From positions 60,105 to 124,104 of the forward strand of contig NZ_QGKS01000294.1 in assembly GCF_003172935.1 (NCBI RefSeq): 64,000 bases of DNA, in the 5' to 3' direction. A model generated the notes under the pieces. The model saw only the letters and a list, made by a program, of their open reading frames with translations, searched no databases and had not been told where the DNA came from. This DNA comes from Micromonospora sicca. Its GTDB lineage: Bacteria; Actinomycetota; Actinomycetes; Mycobacteriales; Micromonosporaceae. The position numbers were made by a program, and so were the translations under genes. Of this stretch, positions 31,289 through 39,372 are shown piece by piece. How positions within the stretch are numbered: the first letter of the stretch is position 1; every line of letters starts with the position of its first letter.

Positions 31289-34086
31289 GCCGCGGCGTGG
31301 TAGGCCAGCACGCCCCGGTTGACGGTCGCGATGGCCTGCCGGGCGGTGGAGCGCAGCTCCGCCGACGCGCCGCCGGAGTCGGCGAGCTGGCCGAGCAGGT
31401 CGACGACCTGGCGGGCCCAGCGCACGAAGTCCCCGGCGGGCATCTCGCCGTCGATCTGGTGGCCGCTGGCGAGCACCTTGGCGAGCACCTCCCCGCGGGC
31501 CCACCGGTAGATCGGCCAGGCGAAGCCCAGGTCCGGCTCGCGGGTGACGGCGAGACCCCGGGCAGCCTCGTCCGCCTCGATGTCGCTCCACAGCTTGAGC
31601 GTCTCGTCGACCGCGTCGGCGACCGGGCCGCGCGGCAGCGAGGCCCGCTCGTCGACGTCGCGGCGGGCCTCGAAGACCACCACGGAGACGGCCGCGGCGA
31701 GCTCGGCCGGGGAGAGCCCGTCCCAGACGCCCCGGCGCAGGCACTCGGCGACCAGCAGGTCCGCCTCGGTCCAGATCCGGCCGAGCATCCGGCCCGCGTC
31801 GGTGACCCCGCCGTCGGCGGAGAGGTAGCCGCGGGCGGTGAGCAGCGCGACGATCCGGTCGAAGGTCCGCGCCAGCGAGCCGGTCCGGCCGGAGACCCGC
31901 TGCCGCAGCTCCTCGGTGTCCCGTTCGAGGCGGCGACGCCGCTCGGCCCAGCGGGCGTGCTCCTCCCGCTCCGGGCAGGCGTGGCAGGGGTGCCGGCGCA
32001 GCTCGGTGCGGAGCTGGCTGAGCCGGTGGTCCTCGCCGGCGACCTGCCGGGACCGCCCGCCCCGGCGGCCGTCGTGCCGGTCCAGCCCGGTGCCGCTGAC
32101 CTCGGCGGCCAGGTCCCGCCGCGCAGCCGGGGACCGGTGGTTGAAGTGCTTCGGCACCCGGATCCGGGCGAGCACCTCGGCCGGGGTGGTGAAGTCGCCG
32201 GGACTGACCCGGCCGGCCCAGCGGTCCTGGGTGAGCACCAGCGGGCGCGGCTCACCGAAGCCGCCGGTGGCCGGGTCGAGGACGACGGCCAGCCCGGCCC
32301 GCCGCCCGGACGGCACCCGGATCACGTCGCCGACCCGCAGCCGCTCCAGCGACGCGACGGCCGCCGCCTTGCGCTGGGTCTGGCCCTGCCGGGCGATGGC
32401 CCGTTCCCGGTCGGCGATGGCCACCCGCAGCGCGAAGTACTCGTCGAAGTCCCCGTGGTGGCAGGCCGCCTCGGCGCCGTACGCCTCGATGGTCTCGGTG
32501 TTGCGCTGCACCTGCCGGGCCAGGCCGACCACCGAGCGGTCCGCCTGGAACTGCGCGAAGGACGACTCCAGCAGCGCCCGGGCCGGGTCCGCGCCGACCG
32601 TGCCGACCAGGTTGACGGCCATGTTGTACGACGGCCGGAAGCTGGACCGCAGCGGGTAGGTCCGGGTGGAGGCGAGCCCGGCCACGTGCCGGGGGTCGGT
32701 CTCCGGCGACCAGACCACCACGGCGTGCCCCTCGACGTCGATGCCGCGCCGGCCGGCCCGCCCGGTGAGCTGCGTGTACTCCCCCGGGGTGAGGTCGACG
32801 TGCGCCTCGCCGTTGAACTTGACCAGGCGTTCGAGGACGACGCAGCGGGCGGGCATGTTGATGCCCAGCGCCAGGGTCTCGGTGGCGAAGACCGCCTTGA
32901 CCAGGCCGCGGACGAACAGCTCCTCGACGACCTCCTTGAACACCGGAAGCATGCCGGCGTGGTGGGCGGCCAGGCCGCGCTCCAGCCCGTCGAGCCACTC
33001 CCAGTAGCCGAGCACCGACAGGTCCTCGCCGGGGATGGCGGTGACCCGGGACTCGACCACCCGGCGGATCTCGGTGCGTTCCTCCGGCGAGGTCAGCCGG
33101 AGCCCGGCGGCGAGGCACTGCTGCACGGCCGCGGCGCAGCCGGCCCGGCTGAAGATGAACAGGATCGCCGGGAGCAGGCCGTCCCGGTCGAGCCGGTTGA
33201 CGATGTCGGGGCGCATCGGGCCGCGCCAGCGGGGGCCGCGGCGCCCGGCGCCGGGACCGGCGCTGCGCCCCTCGCCCAGCTCCAGGCGGCGCACCGTGTC
33301 GCGGGTGTAGCGCAGCAGCTCGGGGTGCACGTCGTGCTTGCGGGCCGCGTCGGCGTCGTGGAACAGGTCGAACATCCGCTTGCCGACCAGCATGTGCTGC
33401 CAGAGCGGCACCGGCCGGTGCTCGCTGACCACCACCGCGGTCTCGCCGCGCACGGTGACCAGCCAGTCGGCGAACTCCTCCGCGTTGGAGACCGTCGCGG
33501 AGAGGGAGACCAGGGTGACCGAGGCGGGCAGGTGGATGATCACCTCTTCCCACACCCCGCCCCGGAACCGGTCGGCGAGGTAGTGCACCTCGTCCATCAC
33601 CACGTAGGCCAGGCCCTCCAGGGTGCTGGAGCCGGCGTAGAGCATGTTGCGCAGCACCTCGGTGGTCATCACCACCACCGGGGCGTCGCCGTTGATCGCG
33701 TTGTCGCCGGTGAGCAGGCCGACCTGCTCGGCGCCGTAGCGGTCCACCAGGTCGTGGTACTTCTGGTTGGACAGCGCCTTGATCGGCGTCGTATAGAAGC
33801 ACTTGCGCCGGGTGGTCGGCCCCTCGGCCGCGTCGGCCGCCGCCGGCTGCCCTGGCTTGCCGCGCAGGGCCAGGTGTACGGCGAACTCGCCGACCACCGT
33901 CTTGCCCGCGCCCGTGGGAGCGCACACCAGCACGCCGCTGCCCCGCTCCAGGGACTGGCACGCCTCCCGCTGGAAGTCGTCGAGGTCGAACCCGAGGTCT
34001 CGGGCGAACTCGTCCAGGGCCGGGAAGGTGGAGGCCTGCGCGGCCCGGCGGCGCGCCGCGGCGTACCGCTCGGCGGGACTCGACAT
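31285..34086 (-). CDS. helY: HelY-type DEAD/DEAH-box (Ski2/Mtr4-like) RNA helicase
   Basis: A 933-aa superfamily 2 helicase. Motif I is APTGAGKT (about 56-63); motif Ia appears in TTPIKALSNQKY; motif II is MDEVHYLADRFRGGVWEE; motif III is SLSATVSN; motif VI is QLTGRAGRRG, near residue 440. The C-terminal region (DSHCT-like arch and helical bundle, with VRELRRHPCHACPE-type Cys pairs near residue 700) matches Mtr4/HelY. It begins at ATG 34086 and is divergent from a HAD gene, 77 bases apart. In many actinomycetes helY sits directly after tatA-tatC behind pafABC. Here tatC is 9.6 kb away, so the block has been split. Likely role: RNA unwinding during turnover or ribosome work. Confidence 0.95.
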   Translation of the reverse strand: MSSPAERYAAARRRAAQASTFPALDEFARDLGFDLDDFQREACQSLERGSGVLVCAPTGAGKTVVGEFAVHLALRGKPGQPAAADAAEGPTTRRKCFYTTPIKALSNQKYHDLVDRYGAEQVGLLTGDNAINGDAPVVVMTTEVLRNMLYAGSSTLEGLAYVVMDEVHYLADRFRGGVWEEVIIHLPASVTLVSLSATVSNAEEFADWLVTVRGETAVVVSEHRPVPLWQHMLVGKRMFDLFHDADAARKHDVHPELLRYTRDTVRRLELGEGRSAGPGAGRRGPRWRGPMRPDIVNRLDRDGLLPAILFIFSRAGCAAAVQQCLAAGLRLTSPEERTEIRRVVESRVTAIPGEDLSVLGYWEWLDGLERGLAAHHAGMLPVFKEVVEELFVRGLVKAVFATETLALGINMPARCVVLERLVKFNGEAHVDLTPGEYTQLTGRAGRRGIDVEGHAVVVWSPETDPRHVAGLASTRTYPLRSSFRPSYNMAVNLVGTVGADPARALLESSFAQFQADRSVVGLARQVQRNTETIEAYGAEAACHHGDFDEYFALRVAIADRERAIARQGQTQRKAAAVASLERLRVGDVIRVPSGRRAGLAVVLDPATGGFGEPRPLVLTQDRWAGRVSPGDFTTPAEVLARIRVPKHFNHRSPAARRDLAAEVSGTGLDRHDGRRGGRSRQVAGEDHRLSQLRTELRRHPCHACPEREEHARWAERRRRLERDTEELRQRVSGRTGSLARTFDRIVALLTARGYLSADGGVTDAGRMLGRIWTEADLLVAECLRRGVWDGLSPAELAAAVSVVVFEARRDVDERASLPRGPVADAVDETLKLWSDIEADEAARGLAVTREPDLGFAWPIYRWARGEVLAKVLASGHQIDGEMPAGDFVRWARQVVDLLGQLADSGGASAELRSTARQAIATVNRGVLAYHAAA

Positions 34087-34163
34087 GCCTCCAAGATTAA
34101 TCGCTAGGACCGACCACCACCTGACAAGGCCGTCCGGCAGTACGGTCGGAGGCGGTCGGTAGG

Positions 34164-34937
34164 GTGCACGACGTGCCGGACCATGCCGAACCGCCCCACG
34201 CCTCGAGCGGCGCCGACGATGCCGTCCGCCCGAGCACGTCCCGCCGGCCCGTGGAGGCGGTGCTCTTCGACTTCCACGGCACCCTCGCCCAGGTGGAGGA
34301 GCCGCGCGAGTGGGTGCTGGCGGCCGCCGCGACGTGTGGGGTGGAGCTGGACCGGGTACGCGCCACCTCGCTGGCCGACCGGCTGCTCACCGCCGGGCGG
34401 GCCGGCGGGCCGGTGCCCGCGCGGGTGCCGCCCCGGCTGGCCGAGCTCTGGGCCGACCGGGATCTCTACGAGCACGCCCACCGGGGCGCGTACACCGGGC
34501 TGGCGGAGACGGTGGACGCGGGCATCGACGGGTTCCCCGAGGCGCTCTACGAGCGGGTACGGGTCCCCGAGGGCTGGGTGCCGTACCCGGACACCGAGGC
34601 GGTGCTCAAGGAGCTGCGGCGCGCCGGGGTGAAGGTGGCCGTCGTCAGCAACATCGGCTTCGACATCCGGCCGCTCTTCGCCGCCTGGGGCCTCGACGGG
34701 CTGGTCGACGCGTACGCGCTCTCCTACGAGGTGGGGCGCTGCAAGCCGGACCCGGGGATCTTCCTGCGGGCCTGCGGAATGCTCGGCGTCGACTCGGAGC
34801 GCGCGTTGATGGTCGGCGACACGCCGGCCGACGCGGGCGCGGTGGGCGCGGGCTGCGCCGTGCTGGTGCTGCCGGCCGCCGACGCCGGCCGGGCCAACGG
34901 GCTCGGCGCGGTGCTCGACCTGGCGCTGGGCTCCTGA
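34164..34937 (+). CDS. HAD-superfamily hydrolase with DxH variant of motif I
   Basis: A 257-aa haloacid-dehalogenase-like protein. Motif I is VLFDFHGTL, where the second acidic residue of DxDGT is His. Motif II is VAVVSNIGFD, motif III Lys is in RCKPDPGIF, and motif IV is ALMVGDTPADAGAV. Cap residues lie between I and II. Phosphatases normally use the second Asp as general acid/base, so this variant may be slower or have a different substrate. GTG 34164 is taken as start behind TAGG; a GTG three codons later is also possible. It is divergent from helY. Function unknown within the superfamily. Confidence 0.82.
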   Translation: MHDVPDHAEPPHASSGADDAVRPSTSRRPVEAVLFDFHGTLAQVEEPREWVLAAAATCGVELDRVRATSLADRLLTAGRAGGPVPARVPPRLAELWADRDLYEHAHRGAYTGLAETVDAGIDGFPEALYERVRVPEGWVPYPDTEAVLKELRRAGVKVAVVSNIGFDIRPLFAAWGLDGLVDAYALSYEVGRCKPDPGIFLRACGMLGVDSERALMVGDTPADAGAVGAGCAVLVLPAADAGRANGLGAVLDLALGS

Positions 34938-35087
34938 GCTGCGGGTTCCGGCGCTGACCCGAGGTGGTCAGCGCCTCCGGTAGCTCGTCCGCGGTGCCGC
35001 ACTGCCCCATGGACCTCCGCGAGCTGCCGGTACGATGCTGCCTCGATCATCAACGCCCTCGGGGAGGACGCGATCCTGCCACGTCAG

Positions 35088-36062
35088 GTGCTCGACACCC
35101 AGCTGGTGCCGGAAGCCGACCGCTTCGACCTCTGGGCGGATTTCGCCGTCGGCAGCACGCCGGCCAGCATCTGGACCGACCGGCGGGCGCCGTTCAACGC
35201 CTTCGCCCAGCTGATCGACCTGGGCGGGGTGCACCTGACCGAGTTCCGGTACCCGACGCTGCGCACCAGGCGGACGGCCCGGCAGATCCGCCAGGCCGAC
35301 TCGGAGATGTTCCAGCTGGCCCTGCCGACCGCCGGCTTCAGCGCCATCAGCCAGGCCCGCAACGAGTCGACCATCGACCAGACCGGGTTCACCTTCTTCG
35401 ACGGCTCCCGACCGTACGAGGCGGAGCACCAGGTGGACGAGACGAGGTACACCTCGACGATCTGCGTGCACATCCCGCACGCCCGGCTGCCGCTGTCCGC
35501 CGGTCGGGTTAACCGGCTGCTCGCCGCGGCCATGCCCGCCGACCGGGGGACGGGCGCCCTGCTGGCGCAGTTCCTCCGGCAACTGGTGGCGCACCCCGAG
35601 CAGTACGAGCCGAGCGAGGCGCAGGGGCTCGGCGGCGTGACGCTCGACCTGGTGTGCGCGACCCTGGCACGGTACGCGGACGGCGAGGACTCCCTGTCGC
35701 CGGAGACGCGTCAGCAGGTCACCCGGCTGCAGGTGGTCGAGTTCATCGAGCGGCACCTGGCCCGGCCGGGCCTCGACCCCGGCGCCGTGGCGCAGGCCCA
35801 CCACCTGTCGCTGCGCACCCTGCACCGGCTCTTCGCCGGCGAGGAGGAGACGGTCGCTGGGCTCATCCGCCGGCGCCGCCTGGAACAGTGCCGGCGCGAC
35901 CTGCGCAACCCGTTGCTGCGGGACCAGCCCATCCGGGTCATCGCGGCGCGATGGGGGTTTCCGGACCCCGCCCACTTCAGCCGCGCCTTCCGGGAGGCGT
36001 ACGGAGTGCCGGCGCGGGACTACCGGGCGGGTGCGGAGCCGACCACCCTCGGGCCGAGCTGA
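35088..36062 (+). CDS. AraC-family transcriptional regulator
   Basis: A 324-aa regulator. The N-terminal domain (AraC_binding_2 type: FDLWADFAVGSTPASIW, then LTEFRYPTLRTRR) is followed by a C-terminal AraC double helix-turn-helix: LDPGAVAQAHHLSLRTLHRL, then VIAARWGFPDPAHFSRAFRE and YGVPARDYR. GTG 35088 is the first conventional start. The only strong ribosome site, GGGGAGG at 35061-35067, is 20 bases away, however. It is correctly spaced for ATC 35073 or CTG 35076 in the same frame (ILPRQVLDTQLV). The true start may thus be non-canonical, or an ATG there may have been lost. The EamA gene follows 81 bases later. Ligand unknown. Confidence 0.88.
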   Translation: MLDTQLVPEADRFDLWADFAVGSTPASIWTDRRAPFNAFAQLIDLGGVHLTEFRYPTLRTRRTARQIRQADSEMFQLALPTAGFSAISQARNESTIDQTGFTFFDGSRPYEAEHQVDETRYTSTICVHIPHARLPLSAGRVNRLLAAAMPADRGTGALLAQFLRQLVAHPEQYEPSEAQGLGGVTLDLVCATLARYADGEDSLSPETRQQVTRLQVVEFIERHLARPGLDPGAVAQAHHLSLRTLHRLFAGEEETVAGLIRRRRLEQCRRDLRNPLLRDQPIRVIAARWGFPDPAHFSRAFREAYGVPARDYRAGAEPTTLGPS

Positions 36063-36143
36063 GCGGCGGGCGCGACGTGGCCCGCCTCGGGAGCAGCCGG
36101 CCCGGCGAGCCCGGTTCCGAGGTGCCCGTCTAGCGTCACGGGC

Positions 36144-37136
36144 ATGACCACCAGGCCGCGCCCGTCGACGGAGCAGGCCCCGCGCCGCGGTCGGCTCGGG
36201 GCGGTCGGGCTGGTCCTCGGCGGGGCGCTGTCGGTGCAGTTCGGGTCGGCGGTCGCCGCCCTGCTCTTCCCGCGCACGGGGGTGGCCGGGGCGGTGACCC
36301 TGCGGCTGACCATCGGCGCGCTGCTGATGCTGGCGGTGTGCCGGCCGCGGCTGCGCGGCCACGACCGCGCCGACTGGGCCTCGGTGATGGCCTTCGGGCT
36401 GGCCCTGGCCGGCATGAACTCGATCTTCTACCAGGCCATCGACCGGATCCCGCTCGGCCCGGCCGTCACCCTGGAGGTGCTCGGACCGCTGGCCCTGTCG
36501 GTGTGCACCGCCCGCCGGCTGGCCGCCTGGTGCTGGGCCGGGCTGGCCCTGGCCGGGGTGGCCCTGCTCGGCCAGGGCGGCTTCGACCGGCTCGACCCGG
36601 CCGGCGCCGCGCTGGCGTTGGGCGCGGGGGTGATGTGGGCCGCGTACATCCTCTGCTCGGCGCGGGTCGGCGGCCGGTTCCCCCGCGCGGACGGGCTGGC
36701 CCTGGCGCTGACGGTGGCCGCCCTGGTCACCCTGCCGATCGGGCTGGTCGGGGCCGGCGCCCGGCTGGGGCATCCGGCCGTGCTCGGGCTGGGCGCCGGG
36801 CTCGCCCTGCTCGCCTCGGTGCTGCCGTACACCCTGGAACTGCTGGCGCTGCGCCGGCTGCCCACCGCGACCTTCGCCGTGCTGATGAGCCTCGGCCCGG
36901 CCATCGCCGCCCTCGCCGGCTGGCTGGTGCTGGACCAGGCGCTGCGCGCGACGGAGGTCCTCGCGATCGGTCTGGTGATCGCCGCCAGCATCGGCGCGGT
37001 CCGGGCCGGCGCGCCGGCCACGTCGACCGAGGGCGGCGACGGCACGACGGCAGCCGAGCGCCCGGACGGCTCCGCCGACCCGGGGCCCGAGGGTCGGCTC
37101 AGCCCAGCAGCCGCACCGCCTGCGGCACGGCGCTGA
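36144..37136 (+). CDS. EamA-family (RhtA-like) drug/metabolite exporter
   Basis: A 330-aa membrane protein with about ten transmembrane helices in two homologous halves. The first half includes AVTLRLTIGALLMLAV and NSIFYQAIDRIPLGPAVTLE; the second includes VLPYTLELLALRRLPTATFA. This I-P-L-G-x-A-V-T pattern is typical of RhtA/threonine-homoserine exporter relatives. A charged, disordered C-terminal tail of about 40 residues overlaps the 3' end of the convergent kinase gene by 38 bases. It lies behind an AraC regulator on the same strand, which may control it. Substrate not predicted. Confidence 0.85.
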   Translation: MTTRPRPSTEQAPRRGRLGAVGLVLGGALSVQFGSAVAALLFPRTGVAGAVTLRLTIGALLMLAVCRPRLRGHDRADWASVMAFGLALAGMNSIFYQAIDRIPLGPAVTLEVLGPLALSVCTARRLAAWCWAGLALAGVALLGQGGFDRLDPAGAALALGAGVMWAAYILCSARVGGRFPRADGLALALTVAALVTLPIGLVGAGARLGHPAVLGLGAGLALLASVLPYTLELLALRRLPTATFAVLMSLGPAIAALAGWLVLDQALRATEVLAIGLVIAASIGAVRAGAPATSTEGGDGTTAAERPDGSADPGPEGRLSPAAAPPAARR

Positions 37137-38016
37137 TCCGCACCGGCAGGTCGAGGGCCCGCTCCCCGTCGGCGTACGTGGTGATGCCCTCGGCGTTCAG
37201 CTCCACGGTCCGCGCCCGGTAGCTGCGCACCAGCGGATGGTCGACGTGCGTGCCCTGGTAGATGCGCGGCTTCACCCGCATCAGGGTGCGCCGGTCGAAC
37301 CGTCCGCCGACCACCACGTCCAGCAGCCCGTCGGTCGGGTCGGCGTCCGGGCAGATCCGCATGCCCCCGCCGTAGGTCGGGCAGTTGCCCACCGCCACCA
37401 GCACGGCGTCGGGCGTCAGCTCCTCGCCGTCGAGGCGCAGCGTGTACCGGCGCGGGCGCAGCCGGGCCAGCTCCACCAGGATCGCCAGGTCGTAGCGGCG
37501 CGGGCCGCGCGGCCAGCGCATCCGGTTGGCCCGCTCGTTGACGATCGCGTCGAATCCGGCGGCCAGCACCGCCCCGTACCAGCGGTGCCCACCGTCGGGG
37601 GCGGTCATCCGGGCCAGGTCGACCGGGCGGGTCCGGCCGTCGCGCAGCGCGGCGGCGATCACGTCGACCGCGGCGAGCGGGTCGGCCGGGAAGCCGGTGT
37701 CGACCGCGAAGTCGTTGCCGGTGCCGGCGGGGACGGGGCCGAACGGCACGGCCGTACCGGCGACCGCCTGCAACGCCCGGTGGACGGTGCCGTCGCCACC
37801 CACCGCGACCAACGCACCGGCGCCGTCCGCGACCGCGGCGTGGCACGCCGCCTCCGCCTCCGCCGGGGTTCCCGCCGTCAGCACCCGCACCGGCCGGCCG
37901 CCGGCGTTCAGCCGCTCGAGCAGCCGGGGCAGCAGGCCACGGTGCCGGCCCCGGCCGGCGGTGGGGTTGGCGAGCACGGCGACGGGGCCGGGCGGAACAA
38001 GATCGTGCGCGGTCAC
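37099..38016 (-). CDS. Diacylglycerol/sphingosine kinase-like lipid kinase
   Basis: A 305-aa protein of the DagK catalytic family. The nucleotide-binding loop appears as VLANPTAGRGRH at the start, the hallmark GGDGTVHRALQAVAG at about residue 78, and PAGTGNDFAVDTG after it. The C-terminal sandwich domain includes the FD-x-x-V-N-E segment and ADGERALDLPVRI near the end. GTG 38016 is chosen; GTG 38025 is three codons earlier. It phosphorylates a lipid alcohol such as diacylglycerol at the membrane; exact lipid unknown. It converges on and overlaps the exporter gene. Confidence 0.88.
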   Translation of the reverse strand: MTAHDLVPPGPVAVLANPTAGRGRHRGLLPRLLERLNAGGRPVRVLTAGTPAEAEAACHAAVADGAGALVAVGGDGTVHRALQAVAGTAVPFGPVPAGTGNDFAVDTGFPADPLAAVDVIAAALRDGRTRPVDLARMTAPDGGHRWYGAVLAAGFDAIVNERANRMRWPRGPRRYDLAILVELARLRPRRYTLRLDGEELTPDAVLVAVGNCPTYGGGMRICPDADPTDGLLDVVVGGRFDRRTLMRVKPRIYQGTHVDHPLVRSYRARTVELNAEGITTYADGERALDLPVRISAVPQAVRLLG

Positions 38017-38133
38017 GGCGAGCACCGTACGGTACGACCCACGGCCTCCACCAGGGGAGACGCCCCTCAACCCCGTGGCTGCGCCCGCACCGGACCGTCT
38101 TCCGGCCACCGGCCGCCCGATCTGTCCACGACG

Positions 38134-38171
38134 GAGGCGCCCGACCCGCGTTGCCGCGGGTCCGGCGCCTC
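38134..38171 (-). terminator. Strong hairpin after the alcohol dehydrogenase gene
   Basis: A 17-bp stem with one C-C mismatch (38134-38150 with 38155-38171) and a 4-base loop begins 15 bases past the minus-strand dehydrogenase stop. No T-run follows. Nothing else was seen in the 170-base gap to the lipid kinase start. Confidence 0.75.
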
Positions 38172-38186
38172 GTCGTGCCGACCTGG

Positions 38187-39230
38187 TCAGAAGGTGATGC
38201 GGACCTTGAGCGCGGTGCGCTCGTCCATCGCCCGGTAGCCGTCCGGCACCTGGTCGAGGGTCACCGACCGGTCGAAGACCGGCGACGGGTCGATGGCGCC
38301 GTCCAGCACGTCGGCAAGCAGCTCCGGAATGTACGCCCGGGCCGGCGCGACGCCGCCGCCGAGCGCGACGTTGCGGCCGAACATCTGGCCGATGTCCACG
38401 CCGGCGCTGCCGCCGTGCGGCACCCCGACGTAGCCCACCGCGCCGCCGTCGCGGGCGATGGAGATCGCGGTACGCATCGACTCCGCGGTGCCGACGGCCT
38501 CCAGCACGGCGTGCGCGCCCTGCCCCTTGGTCAGCTCCTTGACCGCGGCGATCGCGGCGTCGCCCCGCTCGGCGACCACGTCGGTGGCGCCGAAGGAGCG
38601 GGCGATGTCGGTGCGGGCGGTGTGCCGGCCCAGCGCGATGATCTGCTCGGCGCCGAGCCGCCGGGCGGCGAGCACCCCGCACAGGCCGACCGCGCCGTCG
38701 CCGACCACCGCGACGGTGGTGCCGGGCCGGACCCGGGCGGCCAGGGCGGCGTGGTGGCCGGTGGACATCACGTCGGACAGGGCCAGCATCGCGGTGAGCA
38801 GCCGCTCGTCGCCGGCCGCCTCGGCGGGGAGCTTGACCAGGGTCCCGTCGGCGTACGGGACACGGACGGCCTCGCCCTGGCCGCCGTCGGAGCCGGGCTC
38901 GCCCCAGAAGCCGCCGTGCGGGCAGGACGTCTGCAGGCCCTCCCGGCAGAAGTCGCAGACCCCGTCGGACCAGACGAACGGCGCCACCACCAGGTCGCCC
39001 GCCCGGACCGAGGTCACCTCGGCGCCGACGGCCTCGACCACGCCGAGGAACTCGTGACCGATCCGCTGCCCGGGCTGGCGCTTGGCCACCCCCCGGTACG
39101 CCCACAGGTCACTGCCGCAGATGCAGGCGAGCACGACGCGTACGACGGCGTCGGTCGGGGTGCGGACGGCGGCGTCCGGCACCTCCTCGACCCGGATGTC
39201 GTTCGGGGCGTGGATCACGGTGGCACGCAT
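38187..39230 (-). CDS. Zinc-dependent alcohol dehydrogenase (MDR family)
   Basis: A 347-aa medium-chain dehydrogenase. Catalytic zinc ligands are Cys37 in ACICGSDLW and the His-Glu of GHEFLGVVE. The structural-zinc loop VCDFCREGLQTSC has three Cys instead of the usual four, so that site may be altered. The nucleotide-binding Rossmann motif is VAVVGDGAVGLCGV, with ALGRH at the second strand suggesting NADP preference. GGAGGAC precedes ATG 39230. The substrate is uncertain; relatives act on alcohols, sugars or aldehydes, and GTAESMRTAI with VGYVGVP is typical of a broad group. It is a single-gene unit with its own terminator. Confidence 0.88.
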   Translation of the reverse strand: MRATVIHAPNDIRVEEVPDAAVRTPTDAVVRVVLACICGSDLWAYRGVAKRQPGQRIGHEFLGVVEAVGAEVTSVRAGDLVVAPFVWSDGVCDFCREGLQTSCPHGGFWGEPGSDGGQGEAVRVPYADGTLVKLPAEAAGDERLLTAMLALSDVMSTGHHAALAARVRPGTTVAVVGDGAVGLCGVLAARRLGAEQIIALGRHTARTDIARSFGATDVVAERGDAAIAAVKELTKGQGAHAVLEAVGTAESMRTAISIARDGGAVGYVGVPHGGSAGVDIGQMFGRNVALGGGVAPARAYIPELLADVLDGAIDPSPVFDRSVTLDQVPDGYRAMDERTALKVRITF

Positions 39231-39372
39231 GAAGGGATGTCCTCCGGGTGGGCGGTGGTGGGCTGTCGGGCGCGGGCGGAGCGCCCCGGCGAACGCTAGA
39301 CCCGGCCCCGAGCGGCCGCCAAGCCGCCCGGCCACGAGGGTGGCCCGGCTCACCGCCCAACCCGGCCCCCGG

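Noticed and set aside
31297..34107. A 936-codon plus-strand frame opposite helY
   Set aside because: Antisense shadow; helicase motifs I-VI are all on the minus strand.
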